From: Vicingus serpentipes
GTDB taxonomy: Bacteria; Bacteroidota; Bacteroidia; Flavobacteriales_E; Vicingaceae
Length of the DNA: 64,000 nt
Direction of reading: 5' to 3'
NCBI RefSeq assembly: GCF_007993035.1
Contig: NZ_VOOS01000002.1
Span: forward strand, 310,001 to 374,000
Below the pieces are notes generated by a model. The model was not told the origin of the DNA. It was given only the letters and a program-made list of their open reading frames with translations, and did no database searches. Positions 33,632-43,600 of this stretch are shown in pieces; position 1 is the first letter of the stretch; each line of letters opens with the position of its first letter. The translations under genes and the position numbers were made by a program.

Positions 33632-36600
33632 TAATTGTTATTTTTAACTAATTCTAAAGCTTCTTCAACCTCAATTTTCATACCATCTTTAAAGGCAATA
33701 ACTTGTGGTTTTCTAATGCCTTCTTCTTTCATCTCTAATTGCATATCTAATGCAGAAGGATAATCCGGATAAGCACCAATTGTGTATCTAGATTTACCAT
33801 CAACTTCTTTAATTTCCATTCCTTTACCAGATAGCTTTAAATAAACTGCAGCTTCATCTACAGGAATATCATCTTCATACTCTCCCAATAAAACTTTAAA
33901 CTCAATATTTAATTCCTTACCTACTTTTACTTGGTCTATTGGCTCTTTAACAACTGGAACAGTTGTGTTATTAGAAGTAGATTCTTCATTAGGACTATTT
34001 GTCACATTATTTGCTTCAGCTGAAGTTGACGAATTTTCATCTTCAATATTAGTTGTTGAATTATTAACTTCAGGTAAATTTTCAGATGAATTTGTAATCG
34101 TATTGTTCCCAACAGAACTTGTAGCGTTATTTTCAATTTCTTCATTTGAAGTTGATGAATTGTTCTCAGGTGTTTTTAAGTATTCTAATGCTTCACTAAC
34201 TTTAACTCTATTTCCATTTGCATAAGCAATTACAAAAGCATCGGTTATACCTAAACCTCTAATTCTATCTTTAGCTACATTAGCGTCATCTAAGTTTTTA
34301 TATACTCCAGAAGTATAACGTATTAATCCGTTAGCCGTTTTTTCACTATTAAGAGGTGTTACATTGCTTAATTGGTCAGCAGTAACTGGTTTAGAGTAAA
34401 CTCCAACTTGAATTGTAAAGAAAGTCCCCTCAATTTTATGCACATCAGTAGAAACACCATCTTTAACTTCTTCATAATTAGTAGCTACTTCTGGAGCTTT
34501 AGTTGTTGTTAATGGAAGTGTATTATTATTAGTTTGGTTATTGTTTGTATTGTTATTATTTACATTATTTTGAGGAGTATTATTTGTTGATGCAACAGTA
34601 TTCTCTTCACTTACTGTTTCCCCTAATTTAGCTTTAGCTTCATTTATTGAAATTCTTTTACCATTATAGAAAGCAACAACAAAAGCATCTTCATACCCAA
34701 TTGATTTAATTGAATTTTTAGCTTCAACAGCCATATTAATTGTTTTAAAGAAACCAGCTGTATATCGCTTAATTCCATTACCTGCATCTTCAACCATAAT
34801 TGGTGCAAATCCTTTAAATTGATCTTGTGGAATCGGGTTTCTAAATGCTCCAATTTGAACTTTAAACACTAATCCTTCAGGTAATATTTCAACTCCTGGT
34901 ATTGGGTTACTATTACTGTATTCAGATTTATTATTACCATTAAACACAAATATCGGAGAAGTTAATATTTTAGGTATTTCATTAATATTTACATTAGTTT
35001 GTTTAGTAGCGTTATTGCTAACAGAACTATTTCCTTGACTATTTACAACTGCTTCTTCTGATTCAATTTCATTAACTACTTCATTATTACCAACAGATTT
35101 AGTTGTATTATTTTCAACTACTTCTTCACTCTCATTAGTCGCTATTTCTTCTGATTCAACTTCGTTAAATACTTCATTATTACCAACTGTTTCAGTTGTA
35201 TTATTTTCAACTACTTCTTCACTCTCATTAGTCGCTATTTCTTCTGATTCAACTTCGTTAACTACTTCATTATTACCAACTGTTTCAGTTATATTATTTT
35301 CAACTACTTCTTCACTCTCATTAGTTGCTAATTCTTCAGATTCAATTTCGTTAACTACTTCATTATTAACAACTGATTCAGTAGTATTATTTGCTAGAAC
35401 CTCTTCACTCTCATTAGTTGCTAATTCTTCTGATTCAACTTCATTAACTACTTCACTATTACCAACTGTTTCAGTTATATTATTTTCAACTACTTCTTCA
35501 CTCTCATTAGTCACTAATTCTTCTGATTCAACTTCGTTACTTGTTCTTACGTTAGATCCAACATTTGCTAATAAATTAGCATCATAAGCTTTAGCTTTTT
35601 CTATTGCTACTAGCTTATTCGCATTTTGATTATTACTAACTAAAATAACTTCCGCTTCTTTAGTTTTACGAAGAGCTATTTGTTCTTTTTCAGTAGCAGA
35701 TTTTCTAGCTTCATTAGCCTTCGCTTCGTTTTCAGCAATCATTGCTTCTAACTTTTTCAACTGTCCTTCTAGTTTAATTTTAGCATCCCCTTGAGCTCCT
35801 GCAGCCAATGCATTTAAACTAATACCTAAAGTTTTTTCGTCTTCAGCTTCTTGCTGAAACTTATCTGCTTGTATATAATCTACTTCAGCAGCTTTTATTA
35901 ATCTTCTTGATGATTGCTTCGCTTCTGAGTATTTTTTAAAGTCAGGAGAATTTGTTATTGTTGCTAACTCATCACTAGAAATACTAGCAATAATCGCTTC
36001 ATCTTCCTTAGTAATTTTCTCAATACTTAAACTATTTCTATTTTCATTTAATTCATCAACCAACTCAACTTCTGTTGTTTCCATTTCAGTAGCTTTTGCA
36101 TAAAAAACATCTGCTTCAGTACGTTTTTTATTTGCTTCATCAGTTAAATCATTTGCTTGACTTACTAAATCTTCTTGCTCTTTTTTATTCGTTACTATTG
36201 TTGCACTATCATTTAATACCTTGGCATTCGCTTCTAATTCATCTGCTTCCTTATTTAAAACATCTCCTTTTATTCTTTCTTGATGAGAAGGCAAACTAAT
36301 CGCTAAAGGCTGATAAATTGGTGTTGTACTAATCTTACTTGCAGAACTTGAAGTAGAAGAAACATTTTCTGAATTATCTACAATATTTATATTCGAATTA
36401 TTATTGTTAGAATTATTAGTTGAACCAATAGTATTATTCTCAATAGGTTTAGACGAAGGATTTTCATTTACTTCTGCGTAAACATTATCAATATTTTTAT
36501 TTTCAGAATAAGCAATTATTGCATTAGTTTGTTTTGCCAAAGCTTGTAATTCTAGATTATATGCTTTTTGTAAAGATGATTCTTTTGAAGTAAAACTAGA

Positions 36601-39600
36601 AGCATTTTCTGCTTTAGCTCTTTCATTAATTGCTTGTTCAAAATAAGTATTCGATTCGTCCACTAACATTTCTGCAATAGTAGCATTATCTGAATTTTTA
36701 ATGCTATTTGCTCTAACTTTAGATAATACCTCTTGGTTATTATAAAATTCAGCTTTATTGGTTCTAGCATAAACATTAGCTACCTTAACTTCTTTAGCTT
36801 GAGCTTCCTCTTTGATTTGATTTATTTCAGTAATAACAGCTTCCCTTTCAGCAATATCTTTAATTGAAACTAATGAAATTGTTTTTTCATCTGCTTGAGC
36901 ATATAAGTTAATAGCTTCATCTTTTAATTTATCAACAGTCGCTAACTCTCTATTCGACTGAGTTGAATTATAATTGTACTCAGCATTATAATTTACATTT
37001 AGTTTTTCATCTTTTGGAGAAGAACTATAAACAGTTAGATTTGTTACTGGAGTAATAACTGGTTTCGTTGGATTAGTTAAAAGCGTATTTGTTTCATCTT
37101 GTGTATTGGAAGTATTATTTGCAGCTAACTGATAATCAACTAAAGCTTCTTGCTTTTCATTTTTCAAAGCATTTAACTCATTAATTCTTAAAGCAAAAAC
37201 GGCTTTTTCATCATCATCAGTTGTAGCAGCTATTTGATCTTTTCTATAGTTAATTTCTTCATCAATTGCTTTAATCCAATTTTGAGTTACTAATTCTTTA
37301 TTATCTGTAGAATTTAATTCATTTTCATAAGTTGATGAATAATCTAATACTTCTCCATTTTCAGCTACAACTTCTTTTGAATATTTAGCTGGGTTTGCTA
37401 TTGTTGAAGTATTAGTTAAATTTTCTTCATCTACTGTTGCTATAGAACTTTCGATTTCTAATTGAGCTATAGAATCTTCATTAGCTTGAAGTTTAGCTTC
37501 CAATTCAGCTATTTTCTGTTCTATCTCTAATTTTTCATCTTCATTAGCATTTTCTAATGCAACTTTTTCAAGTAAAACTTGTTGCTCTATAGCATTCGAC
37601 CAATTTTTGTAAACGGCTACCTTTTTTGCTTTGTTTTCAGCACTAAAATCTTCATTATCTATAGAAGCTAACTCTTCTGTAAAATCTTTCTCATAATCAG
37701 TTACATTACCTTCATCATCAATTACATTAACTTCAGAATCAGAATTTACTTCAGCTACTTCATTTTCATCCGAAGAATTGTTAAGCGTTTCAGCAATTAA
37801 AAGTTGAACCTCCGCTTGTTTTTGCTTCTCCTCTTTTAAATTATTTAGTTTTTCAATTTTACTCTTAAGCTTTACTTTTTCGTTTAAATCGGGTGATATT
37901 TCAGCTTGTTTTTTACTTATAGTAATCTCTTCATCAATAGCATTAACCCAATCTTGATTTACTTTTGCTAACAGCAAACTTTTTTGACGTTCATTAGTTT
38001 CATTTTCAGCATCAACTAACGCAGAACTAAATTCAGTGTTATAATCTTTTATAACACCTTCTTCATTTACTATTGAATACTCATCTTTATGCTCAACTAA
38101 ATTGTAATCAGTTTCGTTATTTACTATTTCTTCCTCATTTGTATTTACTGTTGTATCAATCTCTTCTTCTGGATACAAACCAACTAATCCTTCTTTTTCA
38201 AAAAAGGCCACATCATTTGATAAAGCTAATTTATCAACTGTACCAACGTTATTTTTTGGATTGGAAGCAGAAACTGTTTCTAAAACCTTTTCAGCTGCAG
38301 CTGTATTGTTTTTTATAGTAGTATATTCAGTTTTAAGTTTTGATTCATTTGTTTTAGCAACACCTAAATCATATTTAACATCTTCCAAATCAATTTTTAA
38401 TGCACTTAACTGACTTTCCAAATCAGCTTTATCATTTTTCTTTGTTGTTGATACAATTTTACTTTCTATACTTTCTATACTTCCGTTTAATTCAATTTCT
38501 CTGTTTGTAAGTTCTATTACCTCATTTCTTGCTTTATTATATGCGATTTCTTTTTCGGTAAATTTATTTTCTACAAGTTCTTTTTCAGTATTTATAACTG
38601 ATTGGTTTTGATATGCTGCTTCAGTAATTTCTTCCAGTTTTGCATATTTTTCTTCTGCTCCAATTCTATTTCCAGCATCTATTGAAGAACTAATTTCAGC
38701 TTTTAATGCTTTAACATTTTCTACATCACTCTCTCTTTCTACTGCCTCACTTTCAAGAGCTTTTGCTAAATTAAGCGCTGCTAATGTCTCGTTAACAAAA
38801 CCTGCTGCTTTGTTTTTGGCTTTTTTAGCTTCATTTAATTTTTGTTGTTTTATTCCTTCATCTGATTCATTTTCAGCCTCTTTTTCTAAATTTCTTGATT
38901 GAGCAAATAACTCTTTTGCTTTAATACTTTTTTGATTTGCTAATTGATAACTGTAATTAGCTTGATTTCTAGAAGTTTTAGCTTTTTCGATAATTTTGTC
39001 TGCCTGTTTTACTGATGTTGACTTCAATTCTTCGTTAGATAAATCGGCATAATCACTAGCTGAAGCAATATTTTTATTGTTTGCTTTAGCTAATAATTCT
39101 TCTTCGGTAATATTTACATCCATTTTTGCTTTAATCTTCAGTAAATTTTCAACAATTAATGGGTCTGTAATATCAAATTCATCAGATTCATCAAATAAAT
39201 TTTTAACTACTAACTTTTCATCATCACCTTCTCCTACCAATCTAAGCTCTTGTTTTAATGCTCGAAAACCTTCTAAAACAGGTAATTCAATGACTGCAGA
39301 ATGAATAGGTGCATTATCAGTAGTTTCAACCAAGATTTTATATTTACCTCCGTTACTAGGGAATACTAATAAATAATCACCACTTTTATCGTCAGTTTTA
39401 TAAACTCCATAAGTACGTTCTTTTTCCACATCAACAATAGAAATAGTTGCTGCTTTTAAATTTGGATTAGATTCTGCAATAAAAATTCCTTTTACAATAG
39501 AATTTTCAGATGGTTGAGCATCTACTTGAACTTTATAAACTGTAAGTTCACCTTGCATACTTGCTCTTGAAGAAGCAAAAAAGGCTAACTCGTTATCAAT

Positions 39601-40554
39601 ATCCGATATAAACAATATATCATCATCGGGAGTATTTATAGGAAAATCTAAATTTTCAGGAAATGACCATTGACCAGTTTCTTGATTTAATTCGGATTTA
39701 AAAATATCATACCCCCCCATACTATTATAACCTTTTGAACTAAAATATAATGTTTTACCGTCAGGATGTAAAAAAGGATAATCTTCATCAAAAATGGTAT
39801 TTATGCCCTCTCCTATACTTGCTGGCTTACTCCACTCTCCATTAGGCAGCTTTATTACTCTATAAATATCTTTACCTGTTTTCCCATCACTTCCATAAGA
39901 AGAAAAAATAACCATTTTAGGTTGGTCTCCTAAGTGAATTAAAGAGGTTTCATTTTTCTTAATATCAAGTTTAGTTTTAAACTCATCTGGTTTTACAATA
40001 ATTTTACCACCAATACCTTTTAAATCATAACTTCTAAAAAACTCTGTTGCTTTTATTTCTTTTTTATAAAGTACACCTATATCAGTCATACTTTTTAATA
40101 AACGTAACCCATTTTTACACATTTCAATATTTCGATCTACACCTAATTCAGCAACATCTTTAGAATTACCCTTTTCTTTAAATTTTTTATAATTTATTTC
40201 TGCAGCAGAAAATTGGTAATTATGATGGTAAACCAATCCTAAATAAAAATAAGCCTTAGGATCAACAGTTGCTTTAGATGTTGCAAACTTTAAAAATTTA
40301 AGGGCATCATCTTTTTCTCTTTTTGCAAAAAAGAATGAGGTACCATACTTATAGTTATAGTTAACGTCTTTAGGGTATAAACTTAATAATTGAGAAAATA
40401 AAGGCAATGCCTTAATATAATCTTGCTCAACAAAATAATTGTCGGCAGCTTTTTTAAGTTCATCCTCTGATGCATATTGTGCATTTGTATTTATACAAAC
40501 AAACAATAAGGCAAAAGTTAAAAGTATTATTTTATATGCTCTATTATATACCAT
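33631..40554 (-). CDS. Giant TPR-PD40-coiled-coil-SPOR-like envelope protein
   Basis: 2307 residues. A signal peptide ends FVCINTNAQ (about 25). Then: TPR helices (about 30-165), PD40-type blades (about 210-345; TLYFSSKGYNSMGGYDIFK), and a carboxypeptidase-regulatory-like beta domain (about 355-440). A very long charged coiled-coil region (about 500-1640) contains three degenerate modules near 835, 953 and 1070. Five 31-residue acidic repeats occupy 1673-1827. Three SPOR-like domains end the protein (about 1885-1960, 2040-2115, 2218-2300; FKVQIGAF, FTIQVGVYSK, FKVLLGEYED). The N-terminal half resembles T9SS/gliding TPR-PD40 proteins; SPOR domains bind denuded peptidoglycan. Likely periplasmic, linking outer membrane and wall. 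Own promoter; TAATG overlap with clpS. Confidence 0.82.
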   Translation of the reverse strand: MVYNRAYKIILLTFALLFVCINTNAQYASEDELKKAADNYFVEQDYIKALPLFSQLLSLYPKDVNYNYKYGTSFFFAKREKDDALKFLKFATSKATVDPKAYFYLGLVYHHNYQFSAAEINYKKFKEKGNSKDVAELGVDRNIEMCKNGLRLLKSMTDIGVLYKKEIKATEFFRSYDLKGIGGKIIVKPDEFKTKLDIKKNETSLIHLGDQPKMVIFSSYGSDGKTGKDIYRVIKLPNGEWSKPASIGEGINTIFDEDYPFLHPDGKTLYFSSKGYNSMGGYDIFKSELNQETGQWSFPENLDFPINTPDDDILFISDIDNELAFFASSRASMQGELTVYKVQVDAQPSENSIVKGIFIAESNPNLKAATISIVDVEKERTYGVYKTDDKSGDYLLVFPSNGGKYKILVETTDNAPIHSAVIELPVLEGFRALKQELRLVGEGDDEKLVVKNLFDESDEFDITDPLIVENLLKIKAKMDVNITEEELLAKANNKNIASASDYADLSNEELKSTSVKQADKIIEKAKTSRNQANYSYQLANQKSIKAKELFAQSRNLEKEAENESDEGIKQQKLNEAKKAKNKAAGFVNETLAALNLAKALESEAVERESDVENVKALKAEISSSIDAGNRIGAEEKYAKLEEITEAAYQNQSVINTEKELVENKFTEKEIAYNKARNEVIELTNREIELNGSIESIESKIVSTTKKNDKADLESQLSALKIDLEDVKYDLGVAKTNESKLKTEYTTIKNNTAAAEKVLETVSASNPKNNVGTVDKLALSNDVAFFEKEGLVGLYPEEEIDTTVNTNEEEIVNNETDYNLVEHKDEYSIVNEEGVIKDYNTEFSSALVDAENETNERQKSLLLAKVNQDWVNAIDEEITISKKQAEISPDLNEKVKLKSKIEKLNNLKEEKQKQAEVQLLIAETLNNSSDENEVAEVNSDSEVNVIDDEGNVTDYEKDFTEELASIDNEDFSAENKAKKVAVYKNWSNAIEQQVLLEKVALENANEDEKLEIEQKIAELEAKLQANEDSIAQLEIESSIATVDEENLTNTSTIANPAKYSKEVVAENGEVLDYSSTYENELNSTDNKELVTQNWIKAIDEEINYRKDQIAATTDDDEKAVFALRINELNALKNEKQEALVDYQLAANNTSNTQDETNTLLTNPTKPVITPVTNLTVYSSSPKDEKLNVNYNAEYNYNSTQSNRELATVDKLKDEAINLYAQADEKTISLVSIKDIAEREAVITEINQIKEEAQAKEVKVANVYARTNKAEFYNNQEVLSKVRANSIKNSDNATIAEMLVDESNTYFEQAINERAKAENASSFTSKESSLQKAYNLELQALAKQTNAIIAYSENKNIDNVYAEVNENPSSKPIENNTIGSTNNSNNNNSNINIVDNSENVSSTSSSASKISTTPIYQPLAISLPSHQERIKGDVLNKEADELEANAKVLNDSATIVTNKKEQEDLVSQANDLTDEANKKRTEADVFYAKATEMETTEVELVDELNENRNSLSIEKITKEDEAIIASISSDELATITNSPDFKKYSEAKQSSRRLIKAAEVDYIQADKFQQEAEDEKTLGISLNALAAGAQGDAKIKLEGQLKKLEAMIAENEAKANEARKSATEKEQIALRKTKEAEVILVSNNQNANKLVAIEKAKAYDANLLANVGSNVRTSNEVESEELVTNESEEVVENNITETVGNSEVVNEVESEELATNESEEVLANNTTESVVNNEVVNEIESEELATNESEEVVENNITETVGNNEVVNEVESEEIATNESEEVVENNTTETVGNNEVFNEVESEEIATNESEEVVENNTTKSVGNNEVVNEIESEEAVVNSQGNSSVSNNATKQTNVNINEIPKILTSPIFVFNGNNKSEYSNSNPIPGVEILPEGLVFKVQIGAFRNPIPQDQFKGFAPIMVEDAGNGIKRYTAGFFKTINMAVEAKNSIKSIGYEDAFVVAFYNGKRISINEAKAKLGETVSEENTVASTNNTPQNNVNNNNTNNNQTNNNTLPLTTTKAPEVATNYEEVKDGVSTDVHKIEGTFFTIQVGVYSKPVTADQLSNVTPLNSEKTANGLIRYTSGVYKNLDDANVAKDRIRGLGITDAFVIAYANGNRVKVSEALEYLKTPENNSSTSNEEIENNATSSVGNNTITNSSENLPEVNNSTTNIEDENSSTSAEANNVTNSPNEESTSNNTTVPVVKEPIDQVKVGKELNIEFKVLLGEYEDDIPVDEAAVYLKLSGKGMEIKEVDGKSRYTIGAYPDYPSALDMQLEMKEEGIRKPQVIAFKDGMKIEVEEALELVKNNN
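35074..35538 (-). repeat. Five tandem 93-bp repeats encoding 31-residue acidic units
   Basis: Exactly five in-register copies inside the giant gene, with a partial sixth from 35073. Each unit begins NEVESEE or NEIESEE, continues xTNESEEV and ends VxNxEV. Copies are near-identical in DNA, differing at a few codons, which implies recent slippage or unequal crossing-over. No Cys, Pro or aromatic residue except one Phe, so the segment is a disordered, strongly acidic spacer before the SPOR-like domains. Confidence 0.9.
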
Positions 40555-40567
40555 TTAAGGTTTTCTA

Positions 40568-40597
40568 CAAAAGTAATAATATATTATATGGATGCAA
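40568..40597 (-). promoter_or_regulatory. Promoter of the giant protein-clpS operon
   Basis: Minus-strand TTG (40597-40595), 19-nt spacer, TACTTTTG (40575-40568), a full consensus match. The ATG at 40554 is 13 nt beyond the -7 element, so the leader is only a few nucleotides long. It sits in the 64-nt gap after the 1481-residue gene. Confidence 0.7.
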
Positions 40598-40618
40598 AAA
40601 TCTAAATATTATCCAAAA

Positions 40619-43600
40619 TTAATCGTCAAATTTCCTTAAAAAATCAACTTTCTTTCTTTCTGTTGAATACATAAACTGATATGGCTCTTGACCTTTTTCA
40701 GCTTTAGATTTTCTTTTATCTGGTTTTGTTTCTTGTATTGCAGTATTAAAATCAACATCTGAAGATATGGCCTGCATCATTCCTCTAGTATAAGTAAAGA
40801 AATACCAGTTATTTTTATCAATCTCAATATAAATATTTAAAATATCACCACTTCTCTTTTTAATTATTTCAACTTTACCATCAACATATTTATTAATTTG
40901 TTCTTTATCAATATTACTTATACCAAGTTTACCAAAAGACTTATATCTCCTTCCATTATCATCCCATTTAAATTTAAGATCATTAAAAACTAATGTCTTT
41001 CTCAGTTCATCAGGTATTTTCTTAAACTCGCCATATAAATTTGCTTGAGCAATTAATTTATCTGCTTCTGTTTTTCCAATTACTTCTCTTAACCCTTTTT
41101 CAAAAGTTGGTCTATCTAATTTAACTGGATCTAAAGAGCTTGCTTCTTGTAATCGTTTCGACATTTTCTTTAATGCTTCTTCACTAAAGAAAAAATCTAC
41201 TATAGAAACTAAATCAAAGATAGCTTCATTATCTAATTGATTATGTTGAACAGCCCCTGCGGAGTTAATTGTTACCTGCCCAGTATTTGCTCCTAAATTT
41301 ATTTTACCCTCACCATAAGCTTTACAATTTTTAGTATTTAAACTCAAGTAATTTCCATTAAAAGACATTTCTTGTAACTTATCTTTATTAGATATTCTAT
41401 ATTCTGTTGTTTCTTTATCATAATATAGATAACCTTGGGCTCTAATTACTTCTTCATGACTATATTTCTTTTTACTATTTAAATATATTGTATAAACACC
41501 TAATGAATCTGAACTTAACATAACTCCAGCCAATAAAGGATTCCCATCAGCACTCTTAGTTGTACTATCTATCGGAATATAAATATCATTAGGATTAATT
41601 TTTGTTTCAAATGTGAACCAGTTTCTAGTTAACAAATCACAATCATGTAAAATTCTCCCTAATCCTTTAAAGGTTAAAAATTCATTATTTGCAAATAAAT
41701 TTACTTTCCCTTTATATTCATAGAATGGACTTAACTTAAAGTTTGCATCTTCTGCAATTTGACCTGTAGCATAAGTTTGTCCAGTTGTATCTACTCCTAA
41801 GTTTTCTAAATAAATAGTTTGGGTAGTACTTAACTCGTCTATATAATCTATATAACCCGTACCTGAATAATTTCTTTTCCCATATACATTCAACGTTGAA
41901 TTATAAATACTATGGTTTTGTGTAATATAACTTGCTACAACTTTTGCATTATTTAAAGTTCTCATCTTAGCTTTCTTTTCTACCACAACCCTTCCACTAT
42001 CAGGATAAAGCATTGCATCTGCAATATTCATAAACTTAACCCCATCTGCATTAATTATTTTATTTTTTAAATCATATCGAGCTTTAGATGAGAAAAAACT
42101 TAACGAATCTTGGTCTGGATGTATAGAAATAAATTGAGCACCATCTAACTTAACACCAGTTGCATCTGTAGATTTTTGTTCTCCAGCAGTTAATTCTATT
42201 TCATCATTATCCATATACCATTTAAACTCTTCCATATAGCATATGTACTGATTTTGAGGAAAATCAATATACGATCCACCTCCATTAGATTTAAATTGAC
42301 CATACCTTTCAGCAAAAGTTACGTAAGCATTAACGTTATTTGTTGCAAACGACAAAGCCCCATCTTCACCACCTTCAAAATCTTTCAATCTAAAATCAGC
42401 GGTATCGGATTGAAAATCTTTAAACTTAAAATTGATTTTATTTGATTCCATTTCAGCTCTTTCAAACTCAAAAATTCCTTTACCAAACAAACCATCAGGT
42501 TGAATTCGTGTTTGACCATGCATAACAGACTTCATATCATACATTCTAATTGGTGCCGATATTTGTTTATGTATCATATAATCCTCTTTAGGATGCCAAA
42601 CTGTCTTAATATTTTCACCTTCTACAGGAGGAAACTCTACAGCTACAGGACTCTCTTCAACACTAAAGCTTTGAGCTATCGCATGCATCGAATCTGGAAG
42701 AAATATAAACTCATTAGAATAAGTTGTTGATGTTACGTACTCTAATTTACCATCTCCTTTTAAGCCTTCATGACTCATTTTTATATCATTTGTAAATTTT
42801 CCTTTATCACCATACATAGGGAAACCATCTGGAGGTGTTTTACGAACAAAACCCAATGAGTGATCTGGTTGCAATTTTAAAACCTCGTCAAAATCTGGAA
42901 AAATTCCTGCTGACATAAAGGTCCCTTCAAATTTTAAAGAGTTATTATTAAAGTTATCTAAACTGTCAATAGTAAAAGGGTTTACATGGAAATAGAAATC
43001 ATCTTTTTGATATTGTCCACCTTGAATTTCAGGCCTATCATAAAAGACATACGAATCTTTAAAGCTATTTAAAATTGGATAGTTTGGTGAAGGCTTTACT
43101 CCAGATTTATTATTTGGTCTATCAATAATTAAATCACCTTGTATCTTATTAATTAATGTTTTTACTGGCCTTATTACTGGGTTTCCTAAATCATCAACTT
43201 GACCCGTTTCTGCATAAATTCTCAATGAATCTACATTTGGCATTTCTATTTTAAACTCATCGTATTTGAACGAAAAATCACTTCCCATAATATCAAAACG
43301 ACCTGCTTGTACAACTCCTCCAAAATCAAAATCTCTATTTTTCTTTAAAATAAGTTCTCTATTTTTTGGGAAAATTGTTACCTGCTGAGAATCACTAACG
43401 TGTACACTATTTACTCCTCTTAAAGTTAAATCAAAATTTAGTAAACTTAATGTTCCATTACTTGCACCTTTAATCTTTGAGTAAAATCCTATCACATCAT
43501 AATCTAGCTTTCCTGCACTATTTTTAACCCAATTAATTAACTTATCTTGGACAATTAATTCTTCATTATCATAATCATATAAAACAAATCCTCGGTATGA

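Noticed and set aside
33965-34225. 86-codon plus-strand open frame inside the giant gene
   Set aside because: Opposite the low-complexity linker before the third SPOR-like domain; composition mirrors the repeats on the coding strand.
35074-35538. CRISPR-like regular repeats
   Set aside because: The repeats are directly tandem, without spacers, in register with a long open frame and encode 31-residue units.
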